DNA of 64,000 bases from CAZSDU01 sp963662525 (GTDB lineage: Bacteria; Bacteroidota; Bacteroidia; Bacteroidales; FEN-979). The notes under the pieces are model-generated. The model was not told where the DNA came from. It did not search any database and saw nothing but the letters and a program-made list of their open reading frames with translations. Positions 26,343 through 35,278 of the stretch are shown here, piece by piece. The stretch spans positions 62,001-126,000 of the forward strand of contig OY759717.1 in the NCBI GenBank assembly GCA_963662525.1. The letters are read 5' to 3'. Made by a program: the position numbers and the translations under genes. Position 1 is the first letter of the stretch. Every line of letters begins with the position of its first letter.

Positions 26343-26461
26343 TTTTTTTGGTATGAGTTTGTTTTCTCAATGGATTGCTTTTCTATTCATCGGATTTCTT
26401 TTTTTTTTAAGTTTATTGAATTTTAAAACAGAAGAGACAAATTAAAATGAATTTCAATCCT

Positions 26462-28612
26462 ATGAAAAAGCTGTTTATTTTTATTTACATTGCTATTTCC
26501 CCCTATTTCATTTTGTGTGCCCAGCAATTTAAACCGGTAGAGGATTATTTAAGGATTTCCGCATGCAATGCTGATCCCTTATATACAACGTATGCAGCAT
26601 CCATGTTTCGTTCCAGGTTATATGGAGATAAAGCCTATAAACTGGATTATTATTCTGATTGCCGGCCAGTAAGTTATTCCAGTGATCAGGCAGGCAGTAT
26701 GTTTTGTATCTGGAAAATTGACCAGGTAGTCATTCCTGGTATCGGAGAGTATATTAAAAAACCGCTTATCAGTTTTTCATTTCCGGATATGGTGATCATG
26801 GAATATGAACCATTTCGTGGTATCCGTGTGAAGGAGACCTTTTTTGTATATAGTTCAAAAATCGCGATTGTGGATATGCTGATTACCAACACAGATGCAG
26901 TTGACCATGTCATTGCAGCGTATCCCGTGTTGAAATCGGACAATGATTCTATGGAAATTCTTCGTTTCGACAAGGAACTTAATGGATTTGTGACTAAAAG
27001 ATATGAAAGTCCTTATCGTTTGATCAGCAGTTTGAAGCCTGAAAACGGTTATCCGACAAAGGTTTGTGATTTTTTTTCCTGCAAACAGGATATTCATTCA
27101 TATGGCGGATATTCAGGAAATATCAGTGATCTCTACAATCTGATTAAAACCGATTTCTACACCGACAGAAGATCTGATTCATTAAACAGTAAATCATCTG
27201 GTATCGTATCGTTTATATCACTTCAATTACAAAAAAGATTGAAGCCCGGAGAAACAGTAAATTTCAGATATCTGAGAGGTAATCAGTCAACAGTTGAAAA
27301 TACCGAGCAATTCATCCATGAAATAGATTCCGTTAAAAATTTATTGTTAAAGACCTATTATGAAGACAATCTGATTTTATTTTCAAAAATTCCCAGGATC
27401 AGTTTTAAATCAAAAGCAGAAAAACTGGTCTATATCGGTGCTTTCAATCTGGCAAGGGGTTGTATGTTAACTTCGGAAGGAAAAACGAAGTACAATTTTT
27501 ATGTGTTTTCCCGCAATCCCCTTTGGGGTTGGGGACACGGACATCAGGTTTTGCATGAATCCCAGGGTATGCTGGCCTATGCTTACCTGGACTCCAGGTC
27601 TGCCGGAAATTCACAAAGGGTATATATGGAGCAACAGCGTGAAGACGGGTTAATAGCATACCGTCATGGCCCCAGGGGATTACAGGATTATCCGCATAAT
27701 AATGTCCCGACTACCTCTGCTCCATTTTTCAGCTGGATTAACTGGGAAATCTACCAGGTGGGCAAGGATAAGCAGTTTCTGGAGGATGCTTACATTTCAG
27801 GAGCAAAGTACACGGAATGGCTTATCAAAAACCGGGACCAGGATAAGGATGGAACATTTGAATGGGGTCCAAATGGAATTATTGAAAATGTCAGAGACTG
27901 GTATAATGTTGTTTTCCAGGTATCTGCTGAACGATACCTGGATGTTGACAAAGAAGATATCTCCGATGAACTGGAATGCCTTGATCTGACATTGATGATC
28001 ATTAAAGAGGAACGTTCCCTGGCCAGAATGGCAACTGTCTTAGGGAAATCACAGCAGGCAAAGGAGTGGCTGTTGAAAGCTGAGCAAACCAGCAAGCTTG
28101 TCAATGAACGGATGTGGGATGATTCATCAGGGTTTTACTATTCAGTCAACAAATCAGATCATTCCTGGAAGTTTTTAGACCGTGATCTCCGCAGGCAGGA
28201 GATCATTGGTTTTCTCGCATTGTGGGCTGAGGTAGCGCCAAAAGAAAGGGCGGACAGGCTGGTAGCCATACTTTGTGATACGACAAAATTCTGGAGGAGA
28301 TATGGCATTCCGACATTATCTGCCACAGATCCCTGGTATAATCCCAATGTTGACTATTGCTGTAAATGGAATGGTCCGGTCTGGATGCTCTGGGATTATA
28401 TGGTATATAATGGTCTTCGCCATTATGGTTATCAGGACATTGCCCATCAGCTTGCAGGTAAGATGGTTACCTGTGTAACTAGTCAATTGTCAAAGAATCA
28501 TAATTACTGGGAATCATACAGCCCGGATAATGAAGTGTTGAATTGTCCCTCAAATTATATTTGGGATGCGATCCTTGCCAGATTATTGATTGATGAATAT
28601 AAGAAGGAGTAA
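26462..28612 (+). CDS. Secreted MGH1-like/GH63-type glycoside hydrolase
   Basis: About 716 residues from MKKLFIFIYIAISPYF at 26462 (an ATG five codons earlier is also possible). The signal peptide ends near ILCAQ. The catalytic part (about 310-721) is an (alpha/alpha)6 barrel of the mannosylglycerate-hydrolase-like/GH63 type: WGWGHGHQVLHESQGMLAYAY, DQDKDGTFEWGPNG, MWDDSSGFYYS, WNGPVWMLWDYMVYNGL and NYWESYSPDN. By family analogy the acids lie in the (D/E)-rich WGPNG and ESYSP motifs. Likely targets are alpha-glucosides or mannosides outside the cytoplasm. It is followed 30 bases later by the DUF2961 gene and may share its operon. Confidence 0.78.
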   Translation: MKKLFIFIYIAISPYFILCAQQFKPVEDYLRISACNADPLYTTYAASMFRSRLYGDKAYKLDYYSDCRPVSYSSDQAGSMFCIWKIDQVVIPGIGEYIKKPLISFSFPDMVIMEYEPFRGIRVKETFFVYSSKIAIVDMLITNTDAVDHVIAAYPVLKSDNDSMEILRFDKELNGFVTKRYESPYRLISSLKPENGYPTKVCDFFSCKQDIHSYGGYSGNISDLYNLIKTDFYTDRRSDSLNSKSSGIVSFISLQLQKRLKPGETVNFRYLRGNQSTVENTEQFIHEIDSVKNLLLKTYYEDNLILFSKIPRISFKSKAEKLVYIGAFNLARGCMLTSEGKTKYNFYVFSRNPLWGWGHGHQVLHESQGMLAYAYLDSRSAGNSQRVYMEQQREDGLIAYRHGPRGLQDYPHNNVPTTSAPFFSWINWEIYQVGKDKQFLEDAYISGAKYTEWLIKNRDQDKDGTFEWGPNGIIENVRDWYNVVFQVSAERYLDVDKEDISDELECLDLTLMIIKEERSLARMATVLGKSQQAKEWLLKAEQTSKLVNERMWDDSSGFYYSVNKSDHSWKFLDRDLRRQEIIGFLALWAEVAPKERADRLVAILCDTTKFWRRYGIPTLSATDPWYNPNVDYCCKWNGPVWMLWDYMVYNGLRHYGYQDIAHQLAGKMVTCVTSQLSKNHNYWESYSPDNEVLNCPSNYIWDAILARLLIDEYKKE

Positions 28613-28642
28613 AGTCGTAAATTTGCAGCTAATTTTTCTTTC

Positions 28643-30634
28643 ATGAAAAAAACATTTTTTCTGTCCCTGGTTCTCTTTCTAATATCCCTGTATTTCCTTA
28701 TTTCATGTAACCCGGGGAACAGGGCTGATATTGAGCGGCTTTTATCTCCAGCGGCTTTACCTTACTTAAAGCAAAGTAAACTCATCCAGGTGTCTAGTCA
28801 TGATACGGGTGGTGGCAATGAAGACCATATCATCATTCCGGCAGGAAAGAGAGCGGCCATTTTTAATGTTGAAGGTCCGGGGATGATCACAAGAATGTGG
28901 TTTAGAGTAGATTCACCCGACCCGTATTTTCTTCGCCGCATTGTAATACGGATGTATTGGGATGAAGAAACAAAACCTTCCGTAGAGGTCCCGCTCGGTG
29001 ATTTTTTTGGAAACGGGTTTAAATACCATGCATTTATCTCACAATACCTGGGAATGACCAGTGGAGGGTATATTTGTTATTTTCCAATGCCTTTCGAGCA
29101 ACATGCCAGAATTGAGATTTTGAATGAAACCAATCTCGATGTTTATTCTTTTTCATACCAGATCGATTATCAGAAGTTTGAAGGAGCTTTAGACCGGGAA
29201 GTAGGTTATTTTCATGCTTACTGGAACCGGAATATCAGGACTAGTTATGATTCTAATTACATTCTCTTACAAACCACCGGGAAAGGTCACATCGTGGGGG
29301 TCAACCTAAATATACAATCTTACTCAGGCAATCTGGCATTTTTAGAAGGGGATGAAATGATTTATGTAGATGGAGAGAAGAAACCGGCCATTTATGGGAC
29401 AGGGACGGAAGATTACTTTTCGGGTGGATGGGCATTTACCCTGGGAGAATTTGCAGGGCCTTATAGTGGTCTTATATACAAAGATGATTCAATGCGGAGA
29501 ATAGCTGCTTATCGTCTGTATATTCCGGATCCGGTTCCTTTCAGAAAATCAATTAAACTCACTATTGAACATGGTCATGGGAACCGGGAAGTTGCTGATT
29601 ATTCCAGTACTGTTTACTGGTATCAAATCGAACCTCATAAATCATTTCCGGCTTTTAAAAAGGCAGGACAAAGAATTCCTTTACGTGTTGTTAAACCAAG
29701 TCGTTTTCTGGAAGCAGAAAATCTTAAATTTGATCTTGGCGGACTTAAATCAAGGGTTTCTGATATGTCGGATTATGGTCCGGATTGGAGTAATAACAAG
29801 CAGTTATTAATTTCAGCAAACAATAATTCATCCTTTAAATTAACCTTAAACGGATTGAAGGAGCCGGTTTATAATTTTACTTTATATTATACTAAGGGAC
29901 CTTCCTATGGCAATGCTGAAGTTTTCATCAATAATGAAAAAGCCGGAGAAATAAGGGGATATTCACCCTATTTGCTGCCTGATGGTAAAATTATTTTGAA
30001 TAAGCTGAAAAACCAAGGGCAGGTTCTGGATATAAAATTTGTTGTTACCGGGAAAGATAAAAATGCTCAGGGTTATGAGATTGGGCTTGACGGGTTTTCT
30101 CTGGATCCGGAAAGAATATTTATCCCTGAATGGAATATTCTTGGACCTTTCCCGAATCTGAAAAAACAAAATGGTGAGAGATCCGGACTTGATTCCGTTT
30201 TCCCGGTTGAACAGGAAGGCTTTGACACAAACAGGATTTTTTCTGGTGTAAACGAGAAACCAATTCGCTGGAACTACGTAAAAACTCCTGAAGACGGGTA
30301 TGTTTCTTTTTTAGGAAAGTTAAGCCCCCATGAGTCTGTTGTTGCTTATGCTGTTACATTTTTTTATGCAGCTTCAGCGTCTCAGGTGAATTTGTTTATT
30401 GGTTCAGATGATGGTGTTAAAGTATTTTTTAATGGGTTGCAATTGTATCGCTATCTTGGAAACAGAATAGCGGAGCCTGATCAGGTTGAGTTAATATTAA
30501 ATATTAAACCAGGGTGGAATAAACTGTTGGTTAAAATTGAAAACAATTATGGCGGATTCGGCTTTTATGCAAGAATTTTAGATCGCCAGAATAATATAAT
30601 AACCAATGCATTTGAAAAACTAATATTAAAATAA
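28643..30634 (+). CDS. DUF2961 lipoprotein, GH172 family
   Basis: A 663-residue lipoprotein (MKKTFFLSLVLFLISLYF, then LISC as lipobox). The DUF2961 core, residues about 40-350, has VEGPGMITRMWFR, VPLGDFFGNGF and the very characteristic GTGTEDYFSGGW. This family became GH172, which includes difructose-anhydride and D-arabinofuranose-processing enzymes. The C-terminal third (about 500-663) is a PA14/jelly-roll-like accessory region (LFIGSDDGVKVFFNG) that probably binds carbohydrate. It is flanked by the MGH1-like gene upstream and a CAP-domain gene 4 bases downstream. A TAAATTTG (28618-28625) just ahead could give it its own promoter. Substrate is unproven. Confidence 0.88.
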   Translation: MKKTFFLSLVLFLISLYFLISCNPGNRADIERLLSPAALPYLKQSKLIQVSSHDTGGGNEDHIIIPAGKRAAIFNVEGPGMITRMWFRVDSPDPYFLRRIVIRMYWDEETKPSVEVPLGDFFGNGFKYHAFISQYLGMTSGGYICYFPMPFEQHARIEILNETNLDVYSFSYQIDYQKFEGALDREVGYFHAYWNRNIRTSYDSNYILLQTTGKGHIVGVNLNIQSYSGNLAFLEGDEMIYVDGEKKPAIYGTGTEDYFSGGWAFTLGEFAGPYSGLIYKDDSMRRIAAYRLYIPDPVPFRKSIKLTIEHGHGNREVADYSSTVYWYQIEPHKSFPAFKKAGQRIPLRVVKPSRFLEAENLKFDLGGLKSRVSDMSDYGPDWSNNKQLLISANNNSSFKLTLNGLKEPVYNFTLYYTKGPSYGNAEVFINNEKAGEIRGYSPYLLPDGKIILNKLKNQGQVLDIKFVVTGKDKNAQGYEIGLDGFSLDPERIFIPEWNILGPFPNLKKQNGERSGLDSVFPVEQEGFDTNRIFSGVNEKPIRWNYVKTPEDGYVSFLGKLSPHESVVAYAVTFFYAASASQVNLFIGSDDGVKVFFNGLQLYRYLGNRIAEPDQVELILNIKPGWNKLLVKIENNYGGFGFYARILDRQNNIITNAFEKLILK

Positions 30635-30638
30635 GCAA

Positions 30639-31514
30639 ATGGTTCACCTAAGAATCATCTTTATTCTTGCATTAATATGCCAGCATTTTTTGGTTCCGGC
30701 TCAACAAGCAATAAAAAGTTCCAATTTAATTCCTGACGATTTTTGTATTAGTCAGGCTGAAATGCAATTGTACAGAATGATCAATGACTACCGTAAACGT
30801 TACGAGCTCCCTCCTATTCCTTTGTCAAAGTCTTTGAGCTTTGTCGCAGTATCCCATTTAAAGGACCTTTTCTTTAATCATCCTGACCAGGAGCCCTGTA
30901 ATTCATATTCATGGTCTGACAAAGGTCCATGGAAAGCATTCTGTTATCCGACTGATGAAAATAAAAAGAATTCAGTTTGGGATAAACCAAAGGAATTCAC
31001 GCCATATAAAGGAAAAGGCTATGAGATCATTTACTGGGAAAACAATAATGTTGTTCCGGATAGTATCATTTCCATCTGGAAATCGATTGATTATATTAAG
31101 AACTACCTTTTAAACACTGGTAAATGGCAAGGAAAAAAATGGAATTCGATTGGGATAGGCATATATGAAAACTATGCCTGTGCCTGGTTTGGTGAGCTTA
31201 TTGATCCTGCTGGTCCGGTATTTTTATGTGGTAATATTCCGGTTCGTCTCCCTGCAGATACGACAAAGCAGTTTACAAAAGATAAGGGAATAAATGGCAT
31301 TTACCATATTATCATCAAGAGCAACTTGCCCATTGATGTAGCTTCTAAATTGATTCCCAAATTAATATCTGAGGGGTATTCTGCAGCAAAGATTCTTGAA
31401 AAGGACGGTAAAGCCAGGATTTCCGTTTATGAGTCAGTAAATAAATCAGAAACCATGATTCAGCTTCAGGTGATCAAAAAAAAGTACAAGAATGCCTGGT
31501 TGTTGAAAAATTAA
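30639..31514 (+). CDS. Secreted CAP-domain protein with C-terminal SPOR domain
   Basis: A 291-residue exported protein (signal peptide ending LVPAQQ). Residues about 45-190 form a CAP/SCP-PR1-like domain (AEMQLYRMINDYRKRYELPP, VAVSHLKDL, IGIGIYENYACAWFGEL). Residues about 218-291 look like a SPOR domain: YHIIIKSNLPIDVASKLIPK, GYSAAKIL, ARISVYES, YKNAWLLKN. SPOR domains bind denuded peptidoglycan glycan at division sites, so the protein may be a septal or cell-wall-associated CAP protein. The CAP histidine/glutamate pair is not fully obvious. It starts four bases after the GH172 gene, so is probably co-transcribed with it. Confidence 0.72.
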   Translation: MVHLRIIFILALICQHFLVPAQQAIKSSNLIPDDFCISQAEMQLYRMINDYRKRYELPPIPLSKSLSFVAVSHLKDLFFNHPDQEPCNSYSWSDKGPWKAFCYPTDENKKNSVWDKPKEFTPYKGKGYEIIYWENNNVVPDSIISIWKSIDYIKNYLLNTGKWQGKKWNSIGIGIYENYACAWFGELIDPAGPVFLCGNIPVRLPADTTKQFTKDKGINGIYHIIIKSNLPIDVASKLIPKLISEGYSAAKILEKDGKARISVYESVNKSETMIQLQVIKKKYKNAWLLKN

Positions 31515-32002
31515 GCTTTCCCATAAAAAAGATCCCGCTGGGCAAAGGCGTGTTCATGTTCCAGTAACCATTTTTTCCTCCAGAGTCCTCCTCCATAGCC
31601 AACCAGTTTTCCATCCTGACCGATTACCCGGTGACAAGGAACAATTATGGAAATGGGGTTACTCCCATTGGCACCACCTACAGCCCTGAGCGCTTTCGGG
31701 TTTCCCATACGATTGGCGATTTCATGATAGGATGTGGTTTTACCATATGGGATTTTAAGGATTTCCTGCCATACTGTTCGCTGGAACGGAGTTCCCAGAG
31801 GGTCAAGCTGTAATGAAAAGGATTGGCGGTTTCCTTCAAAATAATCATCCAGCTGGTCAATACAATCCCTCAGTACATGCGGTACCCGTGTGATCCTGAT
31901 CCGGAAATCAATGAAAAACAAACTTCTGATGCCCGCTTCCGATCCGGTAACTTCGAGATAACCTATTCGGGTTTTTAAAAAGGCCCGTTGGAGGGAGCTC
32001 AT
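31511..32002 (-). CDS. ogt: Methylated-DNA--[protein]-cysteine methyltransferase
   Basis: A suicidal DNA repair protein that removes alkyl groups from O6-alkylguanine. From the ATG at 32002 it is 163 residues; an upstream ATG (32038) in the same frame lies within the preceding gene and is less likely. The acceptor cysteine is in SIIVPCHRVIGQDG, followed by LVGYGGGLWRKKWLLEHE. The helix-turn-helix recognition region is YGKTTSYHEIANRMGNPKALRAVGGANG. The ATG follows within two bases of the upstream small membrane protein's stop, so the two are coupled. Its 3' end overlaps the CAP-SPOR gene stop by four bases. Confidence 0.93.
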   Translation of the reverse strand: MSSLQRAFLKTRIGYLEVTGSEAGIRSLFFIDFRIRITRVPHVLRDCIDQLDDYFEGNRQSFSLQLDPLGTPFQRTVWQEILKIPYGKTTSYHEIANRMGNPKALRAVGGANGSNPISIIVPCHRVIGQDGKLVGYGGGLWRKKWLLEHEHAFAQRDLFYGKA

Positions 32003-32003
32003 A

Positions 32004-32216
32004 TCATTTCTTTTTTTGTTTCTGTGTAATGAATGCAAGGACCAACATAATCAGGCCGAAGATCAGCATTCCGATACCTGACCACAGGTTTACATTTATT
32101 CCCAAAGACCGGCTGTACAAGGCAGTATCTGCACTGGTAAAAATACCATAAAAAGTAAGTAACAGTCCAAGAATAGAAAACATCAAGCCAATTGGAAATT
32201 TGATATCAATGCCCAT
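32004..32216 (-). CDS. Small two-helix membrane protein
   Basis: A 70-residue protein with two hydrophobic helices (GLMFSILGLLLTFYGIF and GIGMLIFGLIMLVLAFI), a short hydrophilic loop and a basic tail TQKQKKK. It is an inner-membrane protein of no recognised function. Its stop overlaps the region of the ogt start, so it is co-transcribed with the repair gene. Similar small proteins occur beside transporters in this phylum. Confidence 0.7.
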   Translation of the reverse strand: MGIDIKFPIGLMFSILGLLLTFYGIFTSADTALYSRSLGINVNLWSGIGMLIFGLIMLVLAFITQKQKKK

Positions 32217-32231
32217 ATTTTAGAATATTAG

Positions 32232-32279
32232 TGACAAGGTAACAAAGTGACAAAGTAACAAGGTGACAGGGTGATAGTG
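32232..32279. repeat. Imperfect octamer tandem repeat
   Basis: Six units of eight bases can be read: TGACAAGG, TAACAAAG, TGACAAAG, TAACAAGG, TGACAGGG, TGATAGTG. They lie between the start of the 70-residue membrane protein and the stop of the symporter gene, both on the minus strand. The consensus is T(G/A)ACAA(G/A)G. Confidence 0.8.
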
Positions 32280-32288
32280 TTTTCATTT

Positions 32289-34019
32289 TTACCAGAATAA
32301 TACCGTCAATACTGTTGCAATGGTCAATACTATTATGGCGAGTGTGGATGAGCGGAAATACCAGGGAACATGCTCTTCTTTGAATTTCGGTGTCAGTGAG
32401 TATACCAATCCTTTCAGATCCCCATCGGTTTTCTGCTGCTTAGTTACCAGTGAAATGAAAACAGTGATAAGAGTTGCTGTAGTCCAGGCAAATATGGCAG
32501 TCCAGAAGTTCTGCGCCATTTCTACCGGATAAGTGTACACATTGCAAATCCATCCGCCTTTTACCAGGGTCGCTGCTCCCAGTGGTGTAGTGAGTCCATG
32601 GTGTATAAGGGCAATAAAGAAACCTGATAGCAAACCGATGAATGCTCCGTGGCCTGTCGTTCTCTTCCAAAACATCCCCAGAAAAATAACCGCAAACAAT
32701 GGGGCGTTAATCATAGAAAAGATAGTTTGCAAAAAGTCCATGATATTTCCAAACAGGCTGGCAAGGTATGCGGCTGCGATGCTGACAATAACTCCGAATA
32801 TGGTGGCCATTCTTCCAACGAATAAATAATGCCGGTCGTCGGATTCTTTATTTCCGGTAAGCGGGCGAATATAGCTCTGGTAAATATCGTAAGTCCATAC
32901 GGTATTAAATGCCGAAACATTACCCGCCATACCTGACATGAAAGAAGCTAATAATGCAGTGATCCCAAGACCGAGGACCCCGGCCGGGAGATATTGTTTC
33001 AAGAGGGCGATAATGGTATAATCATAATTGTAATGTCCGGGAGAAATCTCAGGTAAAATGAAGCCTGATCCCTGCTTGTTTAACAGCACAAGAGCAGCAA
33101 TTCCCGGAACGATAATAAGAAATGGAATGAACATTTTTGGCAGTGCACCGATCAGGGGAGTGTTTCTGGCAGCCGTAGGAGATTCAGCTGACATGGCTCT
33201 TTGAACAATTAAAAAATTGGTGCACCAGTATCCAAAGGAAAGGACAAATCCCAGTCCGGCAAAAATTCCATACCATTCTACTCCCAGGGGATTTGCAGTC
33301 GCCGATCCGGTATATTTCCAGGTTGTTGTCCAGGTATCAGGGGCAAATCCCTTGGCAGAAACGATGGGTGCTAACTGCTCTTTCATACCTGTCCAGCCTC
33401 CCAAGTCTTGCAGACTAAGAATGACTACCGGCAAAAGGCCAATAACAATGATGAAGAATTGAAGCACTTCATTGTATATCGCAGACGACAGTCCTCCCAA
33501 ATAAGTGTAACCTAAAACAATGGCTGCCGATAAAACAAGACTCAGGTGGAAATTCCATCCCAGGACCCGTTCCATCAATATTGCCAGGGCATACATGGAA
33601 ATTCCAGAGGCGAGGATGGTCATCACTGCAAAAAGGATGGCATTTAATCCACGTGTCTTTTCATCAAATCTCAGTTTGAGATATTCAGGTACAGACCTGG
33701 CTTTGGATCCATAATAAAACGGCATCATGAACAAAGCAAGAAAAACCATGGCAGGGATTGCTCCTATCCAGTAAAAATGCGTGGTCAGCATACCATATTT
33801 TGCTCCGGATCCGGTCATCCCCATCACTTCAAGGGCACCAAGATTGGTAGAGATAAAGGCTAATCCCGCAACCCAGGCTGGCATAGCACGACCTGCCTCC
33901 AGAAAAGCATTGGCAGTTTTCATATATCGTTTCAGTGCCCATCCGATACCGAGCACAAAAACGAAATAAACAATCATGATGGTGTAATCAATCCAACTTA
34001 AAGAAAAGCCTGAATTCAT
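32289..34019 (-). CDS. Sodium/solute symporter (SSS family)
   Basis: A 576-residue membrane transporter of the SSS family with about 14 hydrophobic segments. Typical family stretches are GRAMPAWVAGLAFISTNLGA, YTYLGGLSSAIYNEVLQFFI (the SSS signature region) and GITALLASFMSGMAGNVSAF. It resembles the SGLT/vSGLT sugar branch rather than the proline or pantothenate branches, which would fit uptake of a sugar released by nearby glycosidases. It is transcribed divergently from the metallophosphoesterase; a TAAGTTTG at 34052-34059 (minus) may be its -7 box. Confidence 0.9.
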   Translation of the reverse strand: MNSGFSLSWIDYTIMIVYFVFVLGIGWALKRYMKTANAFLEAGRAMPAWVAGLAFISTNLGALEVMGMTGSGAKYGMLTTHFYWIGAIPAMVFLALFMMPFYYGSKARSVPEYLKLRFDEKTRGLNAILFAVMTILASGISMYALAILMERVLGWNFHLSLVLSAAIVLGYTYLGGLSSAIYNEVLQFFIIVIGLLPVVILSLQDLGGWTGMKEQLAPIVSAKGFAPDTWTTTWKYTGSATANPLGVEWYGIFAGLGFVLSFGYWCTNFLIVQRAMSAESPTAARNTPLIGALPKMFIPFLIIVPGIAALVLLNKQGSGFILPEISPGHYNYDYTIIALLKQYLPAGVLGLGITALLASFMSGMAGNVSAFNTVWTYDIYQSYIRPLTGNKESDDRHYLFVGRMATIFGVIVSIAAAYLASLFGNIMDFLQTIFSMINAPLFAVIFLGMFWKRTTGHGAFIGLLSGFFIALIHHGLTTPLGAATLVKGGWICNVYTYPVEMAQNFWTAIFAWTTATLITVFISLVTKQQKTDGDLKGLVYSLTPKFKEEHVPWYFRSSTLAIIVLTIATVLTVLFW

Positions 34020-34072
34020 ATTGAACTTGTTTCGGTGTTACATTCCTTATACAAACTTACATAAAATCAGTT

Positions 34073-35272
34073 TTGAAAAGGTATCTTTGCAACATTAATT
34101 CAAAGATTGGATTCCTGAAAGCAAGTATATTTATCATTTTCATCAGTATTGTTACCGTCATCTATGGACTGGTCAACTATTACATTTTTTCACGCGGAGT
34201 ACAGGTTTTTTCTGCAGGGAGCCAGGGTAGATTATGGTTTATCATTTGTTTCTGGGCTATTGCCTCTACCTTCATCCTTGCAAGGATTCTGGAACGCACC
34301 TACCCTTGTTTATTTACCGGAGTCATTACCTGGATAGGATCTTTCTGGCTGGCATTCCTGTTATATTTTACCCTTCTTGTCATCCTCATTGATTTAAGCC
34401 GGCTGTTAAACTATTTTTTTTCTTTTTATCCTTCCGTTTTCTTTATTGACCTGGCGAAAACAAAAATGATTGTATTCATTATGTCCGTTACCCTGGTTTC
34501 GGTCATTGTCACCGCCGGATTTATCAACGCCAGGACCCCCCGCATTAAGGAATTGAATCTCCAAATCAATAAGACTGTTGCCGACAGTAAAACACTGAAT
34601 ATTGTCATGGCTTCTGATATTCATCTTGGAACACTCATTTCAAAGCAAAAAGCCAATAGGCTCGTTGCTGCCATCAATTCCCTTCATCCTGATATTGTAC
34701 TCTTTGCAGGTGATGTGGTGGATGAAGATCTGGCTCCCGTCATTAAGAACAACCTGGGCGCCAACCTCGTTCAGATTAAATCAGAACTGGGAGTATATGC
34801 CATACCGGGGAATCACGAATATATTGGTGGAGCAGAAGAGGCCATAAAATATCTCGGGGATCATGGGATCATTATGCTCCGTGATACGGCAATCCTCATT
34901 GATCAGCGGTTCTGGTTAATAGGCAGGGATGACCGTGACAAACAGAGATTTTCGGGAAAAAGCAGAAAGGAAATCTTCTCTCTTCTGGAAGGAGTTGACC
35001 CCTCCTACCCCATCATCCTAATGGACCATCAGCCGTTTTCCCTGGGAAAAACTGCAGCAGCTGGAGTTGACCTGCAGTTATCAGGACATACCCACCATGG
35101 CCAATTATGGCCATTTAATTATATCACCAATGCCCTTTATGAACTCAGCTGGGGATATAAGAAAATAGGGACAACCCATTTTTATGTTTCTTCCGGCTTC
35201 GGAACCTGGGGACCTCCTGTACGCCTCGGGAACAGTCCGGAAATCGTGCATATTAAAATCACTTTCAACTAG
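34073..35272 (+). CDS. Membrane-anchored metallophosphoesterase
   Basis: Residues about 1-165 contain four hydrophobic membrane segments. The rest is a calcineurin-like phosphoesterase with MASDIHLGTLI, LFAGDVVDEDL, IPGNHEYIGG and LSGHTHHGQLWP, giving the full metal-binding set. It resembles the YkuE/YaeI group, which has been linked to lipid or nucleotide pyrophosphate hydrolysis. The long frame starts with TTG at 34073, but TATCTTTG at 34082-34089 is a good Bacteroidota -7 element inside it. If used, the true start would be a non-ATG codon further in, so the N-terminus is uncertain. It is six bases ahead of the M23 peptidase gene. Confidence 0.85.
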   Translation: MKRYLCNINSKIGFLKASIFIIFISIVTVIYGLVNYYIFSRGVQVFSAGSQGRLWFIICFWAIASTFILARILERTYPCLFTGVITWIGSFWLAFLLYFTLLVILIDLSRLLNYFFSFYPSVFFIDLAKTKMIVFIMSVTLVSVIVTAGFINARTPRIKELNLQINKTVADSKTLNIVMASDIHLGTLISKQKANRLVAAINSLHPDIVLFAGDVVDEDLAPVIKNNLGANLVQIKSELGVYAIPGNHEYIGGAEEAIKYLGDHGIIMLRDTAILIDQRFWLIGRDDRDKQRFSGKSRKEIFSLLEGVDPSYPIILMDHQPFSLGKTAAAGVDLQLSGHTHHGQLWPFNYITNALYELSWGYKKIGTTHFYVSSGFGTWGPPVRLGNSPEIVHIKITFN

Positions 35273-35278
35273 ATATCA

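Larger units (their letters stand above)
25729..26461. other. Low-coding interval between the FISUMP gene and the MGH1-like glycosidase gene
   Basis: About 0.7 kb without a convincing conserved gene. It holds two short overlapping minus-strand frames (listed separately) and AT-rich stretches with poly-T runs near 26399-26410. I found no hairpin followed by a T run, no tRNA-like clover and no repeat. The divergent starts at its two ends imply promoters for both flanking genes, but I could not place a full TTTG-N19-TAnnTTTG match. Confidence 0.5.
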
